From NCBI GenBank assembly GCA_047495785.1, contig JBLDXI010000010.1, forward strand, positions 2,356,001-2,420,000: a stretch of 64,000 nucleotides of DNA. The letters are read 5' to 3'. This DNA comes from Lepidodermella squamata (Eukaryota; Gastrotricha). The position numbers and the translations under genes are program-made. Below, one piece after another: positions 21,004-33,100 of the stretch. The notes below the pieces were generated by a model. That model did not search any database. It was not told where the DNA came from and worked only from the letters and a program-made list of their open reading frames with translations. Within the stretch, counting starts at the first letter, position 1. Each line of letters begins with the position of its first letter.

Positions 21004-21048
21004 TTAAGCGACGTTTCGGCCCTTGCGCGGACCATCATCAGGCTATAA
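21004..21048 (-). ncRNA. hammerhead-like ribozyme, copy 3
   Basis: Same CTGATGA, stem and GAAAC-GTC core as the two PLE tails. The 3' strand of stem I is changed to TTAA, weakening one pair. It lies between the LINE fragment and a foldback element, with no GIY-YIG frame nearby. Confidence 0.6.
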
Positions 21049-21073
21049 CAAAGAAAAAGCATAACAAGAGTAT

Positions 21074-21238
21074 GTTATCATACAAGCTCTCGGCGATAGC
21101 CGCTCGTGCTGAATTTTATCTGGCGAGGCGTCAGCCGAGTCAATAAAATTCTGACGAGGCGCCAGCCGAGTCCCAAAAAGACGAGGCGTAGCCGAGTCAG
21201 GGCACGAGCGGCTATTGCAGAGAGCGAGGATGCATAAC
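21074..21238. repeat. GC-rich foldback repeat
   Basis: Left arm 21074-21112 and right arm 21197-21238 are inverted copies (CGATAGCCGCTCGTGC against GCACGAGCGGCTATTG). Between them are three direct copies of GACGAGGCG-nn-AGCCGAGTC-like sequence. No coding sense. Confidence 0.7.
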
Positions 21239-21721
21239 AATTCGTATACAACACCAGATGTTGATCGTTTGACGATTTAAAAATGTTTGCTGAGAATCAG
21301 GTGGAGTTGCAATATTTACCAACGGTTGGGGCTAAAATTATGTATGTAGGGTAACATCATGTTGAAAAACAACACCTGATGTTGCTCGTTAATTTAGAAG
21401 CTCAATTGTTTCTTCATTTCATTTTGCAAAATTTGTTGGTCGATGCAACATCAATTTTCAGGACTAAACCTCAGCAAAAGGTACTCACCACGTGTTCCCA
21501 GAAAAACACCAATGGGCAAGAAGCTGCGCTTAGAGAGCTCCAAGAAAATTAAAAATAATCCTCAATTGGAAAAGTACCAGCTACTAAGATTTCGTGGGTG
21601 ACTCAAAAATTAAAAATGAATACTAAAACATGCTAACCTCGGCTGCGCCTCGGTCGGGGTTTAGAAATTATCCTCGGCCGAGCCTCAGAAAATGGCTCGG
21701 TTTCACCTCGCCAAATTCACT
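21239..21721. other. intergenic, no gene recognised
   Basis: Contains another GCCTCGGCTGCGCCTCGG-like stretch near 21640-21710, similar in style to the foldback motif to the left. Otherwise unremarkable. Confidence 0.4.
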
Positions 21722-21806
21722 GGTCAGGGAAAGTTTTTGAGCTTTGCAATGTCAATTGTAGGTTTTGGTACGCAAAAAGAGAGCTTGCCGCCGAAAAAGT
21801 CAAGCA

Positions 21807-21878
21807 AGGCTCAGGGGGGGATCGAACCCTCGATCTTCTGCTTACTAGGCAGACGCTCTACCACTAAGCTACTGAGCC
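21807..21878 (-). tRNA. tRNA-Thr (AGT)
   Basis: 72 nt, acceptor GGCTCAG/CTGAGCC perfect, anticodon loop CTAGTAA. The T-stem has one A-C mismatch, also present in the 50131 copy. Confidence 0.93.
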
Positions 21879-21956
21879 GAGGCTGGGTATTTCTGCAGCA
21901 GTGGCACTATTCGCGTAGAGAAGCCTAGCCAGGTTATGAAATTTTGCGAGAAAAAT

Positions 21957-22029
21957 TGGAGGATACGGGCGTCGATCCCGTTACCTCTCGCATGCTAAGC
22001 GAGCGCTCTACCATGTGAGCTAATCCCCC
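21957..22029 (-). tRNA. tRNA-Ala (AGC)
   Basis: Same sequence as 12485-12557. Anticodon loop TTAGCAT. Confidence 0.93.
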
Positions 22030-22104
22030 GTGGTAGTAACCAGACGATTTTTTGCTGTCATTTCATATAGCAGCGGTTTCGGCAAATTGCCTTGAAAAAG
22101 CTTG

Positions 22105-22177
22105 CGCCCTCCGGGGGACTCGAACCCCCGACCCTGTGATTAAAAGTCACATGCTCTACCGACTGAGCTAGGAAGGC
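22105..22177 (-). tRNA. tRNA-Lys (TTT)
   Basis: Same as 12633-12705. Anticodon loop CTTTTAA, perfect T-arm. Confidence 0.95.
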
Positions 22178-22274
22178 CCATGTTGATGGCGGCTGTTTAT
22201 AGAGCTGGTGAAGATTTCGACGCTGCTGAATTTCCAAGCGGCAATAAGCCGCCCTCACCTGGTGCAAAATTAGT

Positions 22275-22347
22275 CGACGCTGATGGGACTCGAACCCACA
22301 ATCTTCGGATCCGAAGTCCGACGCGATAGCCATTTCGCCACAACGCC
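22275..22347 (-). tRNA. tRNA-Arg (TCG)
   Basis: Same as 12803-12875. Anticodon loop CTTCGGA. Confidence 0.93.
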
Positions 22348-22430
22348 CGTTCAGAAGTTTAGCGGCTGAGAATCAAGTATGTAGTGATTTGTTGGAGTGT
22401 TTTTGAGCCCAACACGACTGCAAAATAACT

Positions 22431-22512
22431 CGTCGCCAGTAGGATTTGAACCTACGCGCGGAGACCGCATCTGATTTCTAGTCAGACCCCTTAACCACTC
22501 GGGCATAGCGAC
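22431..22512 (-). tRNA. tRNA-Ser (AGA)
   Basis: 82 nt class II tRNA with long variable arm, acceptor GTCGCTA/TGGCGAC, anticodon loop CTAGAAA. Intact here, while the 50748 copy has an expanded T-loop. Confidence 0.95.
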
Positions 22513-22664
22513 TTCCTGGCGGCTTCTTTCCGCTTTACGTCTATCCAGCTTCACTCGAGACTCGCCGCAGCCGCGTTCGAGATCGAGATCGAATTCAGCC
22601 AGTAGTAGCTTTCGATTCACATGCCGGGCTCGCTTAAGCACGTTGCACCAATCCCGCTCCGTCA

Positions 22665-22748
22665 GTCAGGATGGCCGAGCGGTCCAAGGCGCTGCGTTCA
22701 GGTCGCAGTCAGTTTCTACTGGCGTGGGTTCGAATCCCACTTCTGACA
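22665..22748 (+). tRNA. tRNA-Leu (CAG)
   Basis: 84 nt class II tRNA, acceptor GTCAGGA/TTCTGAC, anticodon loop TTCAGGT, T-arm GTGGGTTCGAATCCCAC. Intact, unlike the 50984 copy. Confidence 0.95.
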
Positions 22749-22824
22749 TTAACGTTTTTAAAGTCTAAGAGGTGGCATGCATAGAGGTGACAATACGCCG
22801 CGAATTAATAGCACTGTCACGAGC

Positions 22825-22897
22825 GGTTCGGTGGTGTAGTGGTTATCACATCTGCCTAACACGCAGAAGGTCGCCGGTTCAATCCCGGCCCGAATCA
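22825..22897 (+). tRNA. tRNA-Val (AAC)
   Basis: 73 nt, acceptor GGTTCGG/CCGAATC, anticodon loop CTAACAC, T-arm GCCGGTTCAATCCCGGC. Confidence 0.95.
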
Positions 22898-23001
22898 GCT
22901 GTAAGCTTTTTGGCTTGGCTTTTTACAAAAACCCGGCGTCGCTGTCAATAAATATACAAAAAATTGAACCGCCTGCCACTGTCTCGAGTTCTGTGTGACT
23001 C

Positions 23002-23073
23002 TGCCACGGCCTGGAGTCGAACCAGGGTCACCTCGGCCACAACGAGGAATACTAACCACTATACTACCGTGGC
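23002..23073 (-). tRNA. tRNA-His (GTG)
   Basis: 72 nt without the G-1, which is added after transcription. Acceptor GCCACGG/CCGTGGC perfect, anticodon loop TTGTGGC. Confidence 0.95.
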
Positions 23074-23179
23074 TGATTTCGCGGTTAGGCGATATTTCGA
23101 TCAGCGGGCTCTTGTAACTTACACCAATAGTTGAATCAAAGCCAGCTCAATGATCGCCACGCAGCCTGTAATTGATATG

Positions 23180-23261
23180 GACGCGGTGGCCGAGTGGTTA
23201 AGGCGATGGACTGCTAATCCATTGGGCTCTGCCCGCGAGGGTTCGAATCCCTTCTGCGTCG
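23180..23261 (+). tRNA. tRNA-Ser (GCT)
   Basis: 82 nt class II, acceptor GACGCGG/CTGCGTC, anticodon loop CTGCTAA, long variable arm. Confidence 0.95.
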
Positions 23262-23322
23262 ATAATACTTTTGCAGGGAAATTTTAATACAGGCATTTTG
23301 ATCTGCTACAGCAAAATGAATG

Positions 23323-23394
23323 CTCCTTGGCAGGGAATCGAACCCTGGTCTCCCGCGTGACAGGCGGGGATACTAACCACTATACTACCAAGGA
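23323..23394 (-). tRNA. tRNA-Asp (GTC)
   Basis: 72 nt, acceptor TCCTTGG/CCAAGGA, anticodon loop CTGTCAC, perfect T-arm. Confidence 0.95.
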
Positions 23395-23492
23395 CTTGCA
23401 TGCGTGTCATAGTCATGGTCAGACGATGTTTACGGTCATTGTAGTAGTTTGAATAGCTAGCTTACTTCCTGCTACAGCAGCCAAAAACTGAG

Positions 23493-23507
23493 CGTCGCCA
23501 GTAGGAT
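23493..23507 (-). pseudogene. tRNA-Ser (CGA) 3' fragment
   Basis: Only the discriminator, acceptor 3' strand and start of the T-arm (CGTCGCCAGTAGGAT on plus) remain. It marks the right breakpoint of the duplicated tRNA block; the intact gene is at 51836-51917. Confidence 0.85.
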
Positions 23508-23983
23508 CCAACTTGGGAATCATAAGCAAAGTAAAAAACCGAATATCTCTCAACAAATGCTCTTTTATTTTACAATCTCTTCTCAACAACAGTTTGCCCG
23601 GAAGTGCCAAGATGTAAAAAAACCAAGAAAAAACAAGTCGAAAAAACTTGCTAAAAAACTCTTCATAGTCATGATTGTGAACAAGTGCGCGCGCGAAATT
23701 TCATGCAAAAATGATACAACAGCAGTGACGTGAAGATGAGGTAGCATATCATATAAGGTATTCAGCAGAGTTTATAATTTCAACAGAAGAAAATGAACTT
23801 GTATGTATTCAAAAAATAAGACCAATATCATGATAATATTGCAAATAAGAACGTAAGGTGACATCGTAGAAAAAATGTAGTATAAAATCGTCATCGGAAA
23901 GCTCTTCATAATCTTATTATCAGCAAGATCGCAACAAGTAACCGGTGAAGAAAATCCAAAATATTTACAACAACAAATTCGTT
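23508..23983. other. intergenic, 3' flank of coiled-coil gene
   Basis: 476 bp, AT-rich. No RNA gene or ORF of note. Confidence 0.4.
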
Positions 23984-26895
23984 CTAAGACTGATTCATGA
24001 AACTTTCATCACCGACAAGAGAGGGTGGAGGTAGGTCGAAATCATCCACAGTTTCATCATCCTCGTCATCTTCGCTCTCGTTTTCGAGCAGAAGCGACCG
24101 AAAAGCGGGTGGCGATGGCCCACTGGAGCTCGATTTCGACCCAGAATTCGACTCTGAACTCGTTTTACCGGGTAAATCCAAAAATTTCGGGCTGCTATCG
24201 TCACGGCGAGGGGTAGAACTGAGCGCCGGAAGAACTGGCGGCTGGTTCGATTGAGATTTCGTCTCGCCGCTGCTCAGATCGGACCCGCCCCGTTGCGCGT
24301 AATACTCCATCATCAACGAGCCGAAAGACGACGACGACGACGTGGAATTCTGAACCGATTTCTGACCGGCGATAACGTTGCTATTCGTGCCGCTCGAGCC
24401 CGTTTTTTCGGTCAAAAGACTGAAATCCTGACGGGACGACTCTTCCGTTAAGGTGGACAGCGCCTCTTTCTGAATCGCCTTCTGTTGTAACGGAGTTGAT
24501 GACACTGAATTCGCTCGGTCAGTCGAAATCAGACCAGTGCTCAGATTACTCGAATTTGCCGACGAAGAAGAAGAAATCGTCGAGGAGGATGTTGATGAAT
24601 TCATGAAAGCTGGCAGCCGTCTCGGGGTGATATCCGACAAAAACGACGAAGAGTGCGATGGCGAGAACACGATTATCGATCGATCTTCGTTCAACCGCTG
24701 GACGGAACTCGGGGCTGAAATCGACCCGCCCGTGCTCAAACTCTGCTGCAGATCGTGCAGTTTCGTCGAAACTCGAAGTGGGGATGCGACTCGAATGTTG
24801 AGCTGTTCCAGCCGTTTCGCTAGGGCTACTCGCTGATCTTCGATTTGGCGGCGATGCGAGTCAATTTTCGCCATTAGCAGACGGTTATGCTCCATCAACC
24901 AGTCGTATGATGACAATTGTGGGCCGGTTTGAGGCTGTTCTTGCGACACCGAAAGCAGCGTCCCGCCGCTTAGTTCTGAGGACGTGTTTTGGTGGTTCGA
25001 TTCGCTCGCGTCTGATGACGTTGTTTCAACTGGCTCGCTGCTTGAGTGGCTTGAGATGACGTCCGAAATCGGCGCTTCTTTGGTCTGAGGACTCTGAGGC
25101 TCGAGAGCGGGTGGTTCAGAGGTCAAGACGGTCTCTTCAGCCTCGCTTTCACCTAAATAAAAACAATCAATTCAATAAAATAACTGAAGAAATTTACGAA
25201 TTATTGAAATTAGCAGCAGCTAATCGCCAAAATGTAGATATTTACAAATTATGAGAATAGAATTCAAAAAATATAATAAAAAACCCAATCGAAATAATTT
25301 TTCAAAGCAATTTGAAAACTTGAAAATAAATATCAATTTTTAGTTTTTATAAAGAATTTTAGGAAATATTTCGAATGTTAACATAAAAATTAATTTTTTT
25401 TACCTGAAACTGAGCTGCGAGCCGCGTAATCCGAGCAAGACGATTCGCTGTCCGGTTTTCGCGTCTGATGATGAACCAGCTCCTCCTCACTCGTAATCGA
25501 CGCCTCCTGCCAGCGAAAACTGGCCAAACTCGACGTCGACGTGCCAACCGCCGACTCCGAGTCCTCCTTAATCGCAGATTTCGCCGGCGAAATCACAGTC
25601 GACGCAATTTCACTATCCTCCGCGCGGAACGACGGCTCTTCGGGCAATTTCGAAACAGCCGCCTTGACGATGGGCTGAAACGCGGCTTCCAGCCGCTGTT
25701 GCTGCGCCTTCTTTTCAGCCTCAACAAAATCAGCACCAACGTACAATTTGCCGCCGATAACGTGCGGCTGGTTGACAACTTCATGCCGGCGCCAGACTTG
25801 CTGCAAAGTCGTCAAATCAGACAGCAATTTCTCGAAATGACGCGAATCCTGCTCCTTCTTCAGCGCCACCTCGCCGCGTTGACGCGCTTTCGCCTCCAGT
25901 TCCTCGCGTTTCTTCCTCAACTCGGCCTCTTTAGCCGCCTCAATCTCCGGCTGATTCACCACAGATTTCGCGGCCTCAATATCAGCCGGTTTTTCGACAA
26001 TCGGGAAAATCATAACAGGCTGCTGCTTCTTCGACGGCTGAGGTGCGTTCGATTTCGGCCTCGCGTCTTCATCGTCATCCTGTGATGTTGTCATTTTAAC
26101 GCGATTTACCGGCGGTTTAGTCGGTTTGTTTTGGTTCCAGCTAGGCTGTTCAACGATTTTCGTCTCTTTCGTGATTTCATCGCATTCGAAGCCCAAGTGA
26201 TACCGCGTTGCCTGGTAAACGTTACTTTCAAGCACTCGGAAAGGTCGACCTAAAAATTAAAAATTTAATAAAATTGATTAATATTTGAAATAAAATGAAT
26301 CTCACGTTTAGTTTCTTCGAGTTCAGCTGCGACTTTTTCGATTTCATTTTTCGGCGGCAACGGGCGAGAAATCACTGCCTTCGTGCGTTCGAGTTCTTTT
26401 TCGAGAGCGTTCTGCTTGATAGCTCGCCGATACGTTTCTTCCTTCAACGATTCGGCTCGCTCAGCTTCAAGACGAGATTTCGCCTCTTCGAATCGAATCG
26501 ACGCCTTTCTCGCACCGTTTCGAGCCTGCGCTGATTTCGCCATTTTCGTCATTTCTTGATCACGAGCGACATACGACGCCTCGTTATAGGCCCTTCCGAA
26601 CTAAATAATAATAACAATAATTAGAATTCACCAAAATGCTTGAAGATCAGTATACCTCTTGTTGGTAAGTGGCTTCGACCTCTTCAGCCGCGCTTTCAAT
26701 CATAGCCATTTGTTTAGCGACCAATTGCTGAAAAACTTCTTCCTCGGCTTCCTTTTGCAAATTCTCGCGGGTGTTTCGAACGCGGTCCCGAATTTTCTTC
26801 GCCGCGTCATTCGCAAGAGATCGCGCCTGTTTTATCCTCATAGCTCGAAGGCGCTTCCTTTCTTCTTGCAGCGAAACTTTTGGTTCAACCAACAT
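23984..26895 (-). CDS. coiled-coil protein, possibly CEP295/Ana1-like, 4 exons
   Basis: Exons 26656-26895, 26306-26600, 25404-26249 and 23984-25152 join in frame (2550 nt, 849 aa) across introns of 55, 56 and 251 bp. The first 180 residues are charged, Arg/Lys/Glu/Ala-rich coiled coil (ERKRLRAMRIKQARSLA; NALEKELERTKAVISRPLPP). A short Trp-containing segment (EQPSWNQNKP) and a second coiled coil (ELRKKREELEAKARQR) follow. The C-terminal half is Ser/Thr-rich, probably disordered, and ends in an acidic stretch (ENESEDDEDDE). The arrangement and the LPPP-like motif after the second helix remind me of the N-terminus of centriolar CEP295/Ana1, but the match is weak and the protein is shorter. I do not assign a function. 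Confidence 0.6.
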
Positions 26896-27110
26896 TTTTA
26901 TAGAATCTACTATGAAAAATTAACAAAAATAGTAAAAAAAATTGTTGTCATTTGTTTCGTAGCACGATATTTCAACGCAGCAACATGAAACTAGATTATT
27001 TGATTGGCTATTTAATATGCCATTATTTAACGACTAAATAAAGACGACGGACAAAACTAACAAAATTGACTATTATCTTCAGACCCGTCATGAAATTATT
27101 TTGATAATTT

Positions 27111-30100
27111 TCACCGTTGGTTGTCATTCATATAACTCAGATTGTTTTCAGGCACATAACCGGTAGACCACAGCCGGCTGGCGGAGTGGTCGAGACGGCC
27201 CGGTGAGAGATTAGGGCCGGAGGAACCAGGTGCGGGTCGCACCGGGGTTCGGCCGCTTGAGCGGAACGCGGTCAACAACTGCGGGTCAACGTCGGCTCCG
27301 AGACCGGAAACAGGCGACAGGCGGGGCGGTGTGGCAGGAGCTCGAAGTGGCGACTCTTCTGCGAAAATATTTCGAATAAATTTACAAAAAATATCGAAAA
27401 AATTTAAAAATTTAAATTAAATTAAAAAATCACAATGTTGCGAAAAATATAAATTTTGCAAAATTAAGGAGCAAAACTAATTTTTTTACCGTAAGTGTAG
27501 ACTGTTTGAACGAAATTTGGCTGTCCGATGAGGCCACCTCGGAGTGTCAATTGAACTGCCAGAAGTAGTAGCAGCACAGCAATAACAATGTAGGCGACAA
27601 TCAAAGTCGGTGAGGTACTGCCAAACAAGCGTGAAAACAAATTTTCAGCCGAAAAATCACCCGAGCTGCCGCTTTCCCGCGAAGCAGCTGCTGCCGAGTA
27701 AGAACCAGGCAGCGCCAACGTGACTTGTTGCTCCTGGTTCAAAAACGGAACTTTCACCGTTAGATGGAGCTGATCGACCAGATTCGCTGGGACTTTTCGA
27801 TGGGCGGCTAGTGAAATTTCGTAGACGTAACGATTCGATTGGCCCGAAACCGGGGTCGGTCCGGTTACGGAAATGAACGAAGAATGGCTGGGTTGGACGA
27901 CTAGAGACGGCAAAACGCGATCCGAAGCTGAAATCGTCAAATTCGCGCTCAGAGTCTGAGGATTCAACGCGAGATTAGTCGCCGATAAAAACGCGCTTGG
28001 AACGAATGAAATTTCAGTCGAAGCCCTCTCGTCAGACTGGCCTGAAGTTAGCGATGCATAAACTCGTAGATTAAACTCCTGGGTCGCAAAATCTTCACGA
28101 TTAAGCCCGAAATTATTCGCGGGTTGATAACGAATCTGGCAATGGTAACGAATCAACGGCGGGCTGGTTGCGTCGAAATAGGTTGAAACCGTGAATAAGC
28201 GATGATAGGCATCAGGAGCGGCCAATTCGCAACGAACTGGCAACGGGAACTGGGCTAATTGGGCCGGGTAGAAATTAACCGGGCACTGGCCGCGCATTTT
28301 CGGCGGGTTATGAGCCGCATTTTCAACATCCAACTCGAAATTCAACGAATGATTCGAGGCAGAATCGCTGATTATCGTCTTGTCAGTTCGGAGGAATTCA
28401 ATCCTAGAAACAGGCCGGATTGACAGGACACTCGACGCTCGTAGCCCGTTGGAATCAACGAAAATCGACTCTAGTTGCGAGGGACGCAGCGCCATAGCAA
28501 CGCCTGAATTGCGATCAACGTAGAAATTCGACGGCTCAGAGCTTTGCCACAGCGCATTTGTGCCGTCGAAATTTTGCCGGAAGCAAACCAAATCGCCGAC
28601 ATTGACCGAGCCGGTGAATGGCGAAACAGCCGCCTTAACAACAAGGCTAAGATACAACGGGAAACTCGGGTGAGATTCGCATGAAACAACAGAAACCGAA
28701 TCGGCTAGACTCAAATCGGCGGTTACAGTTTTCGGCGTGCCTGAGGCTAGGTAAAACGTAACTGCATCACGGCGGTTAAGGCGGCACTGCAGATTTCCGG
28801 AAACAGCGTCGAATTTACGCCCGGATTGCGTGAAATACTCCAAGTCGAACAGCATTGACCCGCCGAAAGGCAGTCCAGTCATTTTTGACTGTGGAATCAA
28901 GTCTCTCGTCGTGTTTTGCTGGCGAATCGTAATGTACGAAAAATGAGGTTTTACATCGAAAGAAAGCGAGAGAAAATCGTTGGAAGAACATTTTGCGACG
29001 TAATTAGCATGACCAGGTGTGCGGCCGACGAAACTGTTGCCAGGTCCGAGGGAAATCGGGCTGTTTTGCTGGTCCAAAACCGGGATATTCGACCCATTTT
29101 TACACGAAATTGACGTCAAGTCGTGTTGGAGGGAATATTTCGGGCTGCCAAATGGGCAATTGCCACTGACAGGCAAGTTCAACTCAGACCCAACTGAAAC
29201 AGTAAAAGGCGACTGGACTCTTCCGATTTTGAACGGCTGCAGCACTGAAATCGTTAGTGATGAGGTCAAATTGCGGAAATTTGGCGAGGCAGGCCGAGAA
29301 ACTTGAGCATTAATGACGAAATCGCCCGGGGTTAAAGCGCGGAAATACACGGTAAAATCCTCATCCAGCGGCCTGGTATACAATGGGCCGAAAAACGGCG
29401 ATAGCAGATCGATTTTCGGGCCACTAGGCGAGACAGACCACGTGAAAACCAGGGGCGGGTTGGCAGTACCGAAACCAGCCGGGCTGAAATCGAAATTTTT
29501 CGACGATTTCAAATCGTCCTCCTTCACGCCGAAAACTGTCACTGGAACCAGGGAATTCGTTTCAATTTGAGTTGATGGACTAGCAAGGTGAATTCCGGTC
29601 AAATGGCGGACTTCAACGCTGAGAGATGGCGTCAAAATTTCGACGAGAGAATTTTTACCGAGTCGAGCGGCCAATGGGTCGTTGTCGTACAAAACAGCCT
29701 CGAGTTTCGAGTCACCGTGCTTCAAGCCGTGGATCAACCCGGAATTTTTATCCAGGCTAATCGAGTCCGGATTCGGGCCGATAAATCGGAAGGTAACCGA
29801 CGGCTTTGGCGAAATAGAAACCGGACCGCCAACTATCGACAACTGGTACTGAGCTCCGTCCATTAAAATCAATTTCGGACTAGGGCTAATACCCACCGGG
29901 TAGCAAACTTCGATGGAAAAATCTTCGGGCGAAGTCAGCAGAGATTTCGACGCAACGCCAGACGCGGTGAAAACCAGTTTCGCTAAGCCGGCGGATTTGC
30001 CCGTGATTTGGAAAATCGCGATATCGCCGATGAAATTTGCGGGCGTCACCGAGATTTTCTCGTCAGAATACACGGGCTTCAGCCCGATTGACGGGTACAA

Positions 30101-33100
30101 GTCGGCGGGCAATTGGTGTTGCCCGGACGCGTCCATAGCAACAACGCCAATGCTGAATTGCTCGTCGATTGCGATGAATTTACGCGAAATGATCACCAAT
30201 TTGTCAATACTCAGGACTTTAACCTCGGCGAGTAGGTTTTTCGGGGTCAAACCGGGCCTCGCACACAGGTCAACGGCTTCGACTGAAAAAATGCCGTTGC
30301 CGTGAGGGTTCATCGCCAGTGTTTGGAAGTCCGATTGAATAGTCGATGCGACTCGGTCGTTGACTAACGAGCGGTCTTGAATGTTGAACTGGAAGTAACC
30401 AGACCCGCCTAGGACCAGCAATTTTTTCGTCGCGGCCGGAATTGTGAACAGAACAATCTCAGTTTCACTCAAATGCGCGGGTTCAACGATTTTCAACGCT
30501 AAATTGCTCGAAATTTTCGCGGTTTTCAGCGCACTTTTCTCACGATATCCGGTCAATTCGACGAGAGCTGAGTCGGAGCCGGTTGTGGCAGACGACCTCA
30601 GACTGATCAAATTTTGTTTCGATTTCACGTCGAAAAACAAATCCGTGCATTGATTTGCGCAAGAAACCAGCGAATTTTCAAATGACCATTTCAAATCAAA
30701 CGATGAAATATTCATGAAACGGCGGTGTTTACTGTCGAGAACTGCGACTTGAACCGGGAATGTATCGGAGATAACCACTGGGAATGGCAGGGTATTGTCC
30801 AGCGACGCCGGGCAGGGTGGTCCCTGGGAGCTATCTTGACCCCAAGGAATCGCAAGTTGAATCGAATTCGGTTCAGGGCAAGCCACCTTAACTTCAAGCT
30901 TTTCGTAAACTGAATTGCGGTCGCCCCTCACGTTACCAACGGTAACTAGCAGGTCGAATTCACCGTAATTTTTGCACTCGGCCGAAATTTCTACCAGCTT
31001 CGAATTCCACGAAAATGTGTAGAGTAGATCGTCCTTAGTTGCCGATTTGACCTTCTCAACCCTGACAACATGCCTTTCCCTCTCGGCCGGCCAAACAAGA
31101 GGACCGCCCAGAACGGGCAATCTGACCCGGGTATTTACGGCTGTTACAACTTGGTTAACGCCATATTCCGAGGCTAAATCGAGACGAAGACCGGAATAAC
31201 CCGAAAAAACACCCGAAGCCGGCAGCGGGAATTTGATTTTCAACTCAGAAAAACCTGACCGCAACGTATCCAGCACAACATATGCGCAGTCGAGGCCTTG
31301 ATTCTCAGGGTCGTATTTTGGTGGATTGACACCGACCAGTTTGAAAACATCAGCCTGTTCGTCGATACCGTCTCCGGAATCTTGCATAGGCATTCGGGTG
31401 AGGTCAAATGCAAATTTCAAGGCGGAACAGTTGGCTACTGGGATTTTCTCGCGGCCTCGTATGATGTTGGCGCGAATTCCGACCTGCAACTGACTACCCA
31501 CCAACGCCTCGACTTTCGATTCTGGCGAGAACTCGATTTCCGCAATATCAGCGACAACGCCTAACGAGGTCGCCCAGTGCTTTTGATTACGCTGGTCAAT
31601 CACCTTGATTTCAGCAGTTCCAGGTTCAGTCGCGACAGATCGAACCAGCCCAGTTGAATCAACTGTCGCGATTTTGTTGTCAGAAGACAGGAAGATGTAT
31701 TGTCCAGACCCGCCACTGACTTTCAAATGATAACCGACAAACGTATCAGGGCCGAAAATCGCAAGGGGCAGGCCGAAAACTTTCGGGTAAACAGTAATCG
31801 GCGAGTAAACAACGAAATCCTGAGTATGTTCAAGGCGAGTTTTGAATGTCTTGAAACTCCAATCAGCCGAGACAGGGATACTTCCTTCGCCCGTGTGGTC
31901 TGGTTTAGTTCTGACGTGCCAGATAGTTCCGTTTTTCGTGCTTTGTTTGACCTCGAAAAATTGAGGCGGCAGCACGGCGTTCAATGCGAAAGTATCCGGA
32001 AGAATCAAAACGTGGCCTAAGCGGTCGAGAACATCGATGTGAAACTCGTAATCACGACCGGCTTCTAGAATCCAGGGTGAAGACGCGTGCGGATACTCCA
32101 TTACCGTCATCCGCAGAGAGGCCGGTTTTTCGACGTAAACAAACGAAGAAGGCGGTACGTAATCGTCTTTAATCTGAATGTTTTTGTCAACCAGAGTGAC
32201 GTTCGTGCTGCCGAAGCTCAGCGCTTTGACAGTGGCGGACTTTTCGTCGAATGATGCGATTGAGACATCACCGACAAAAGCCGAGTATTGGCTAGATGGT
32301 AACTGAAGCGGTGATGGACGATTTTGACGGAACATGAAGGCCTTGATGGTAGCCGTGGCGAGAGGCATAAGGTACACTTCGCCAGGCAAAAGCTGAACAT
32401 TCGCTACGACACGCAATTTAACGTGAGTTTCAGACACGTCACGATAAACAGGGTCTTTGATTTTAGCACTGATAAACGCAATGCCAGTTTGGAGGCCCTC
32501 GAGAAGGACAGAGTAACCCCTAGTTCCAGCACTTTCCAGGACAGAAACTTCATCCGGAGCGTCATAAGCCGTGTCAGCATAACGAACCAAACGAATTATT
32601 TGGCTTGGAACAGTGGATGTTGACATGGTTGCCTCGGGATTTGATGAATCAGCAAGAAGGAGCCATTCAAAGGGCAAGCCACCAAGAGTCGAAAAGATGT
32701 TACCTAAAGTAAATAATTATAGCCACGCTATCGGGCATTAAAGATCAATCCTTACCCTCTTCATCCATAGCCAAAACTTTGAAAGGTTCAGGTGAATCTT
32801 CCAAATAAAGCTCTCGTGATTTCGACTCAATCATGATCGAAGTGATTTTTTCCACAACGACATGACATTTAAGGACTTGCCGCGTTTGCAAATTTTCAGC
32901 GAACACCACAGCCATGTTACGGGATACGGTCTGACTTTTGCTCACAACAACAGCTTTTTGAGAGCAAACAGTGTTGTCTGAGCTCCACGCGTCAACGGGC
33001 TCCACGCTGACAACACCTGGTTTAGATGAGTACCATCGGTAACATGTCGACGGATCAGCTTCGGTCACTTCGAGCGTGGAACTAATTTGAATGGTTGGAT

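Larger units (their letters stand above)
21722..23507. repeat. ten-tRNA block duplicated from the supercluster
   Basis: Matches 50046-51850. Left homology starts inside the 3' end of the tRNA-Glu (TTC) counterpart (GGTCAGGGAA) and right homology ends 15 bases into the tRNA-Ser (CGA) counterpart. Order and orientation of all tRNAs are the same. Confidence 0.9.

Noticed and set aside
22058-22333. 91-codon ORF identical to 12586-12861
   Set aside because: Runs across tRNA genes; an ORF shadow of the duplicated tRNA cassette.
12000-23400. CRISPR array or integron-like interpretation of the repeated tRNA/repeat region
   Set aside because: Repeats are long, irregular and eukaryotic in character (tRNAs, PLE, MITE-like); there are no short regularly spaced repeats.
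24000-26235. Plus-strand ORFs of 85-205 codons opposite the coiled-coil gene
   Set aside because: Shadows of the minus-strand exons caused by their codon bias; the minus-strand exons splice in frame.
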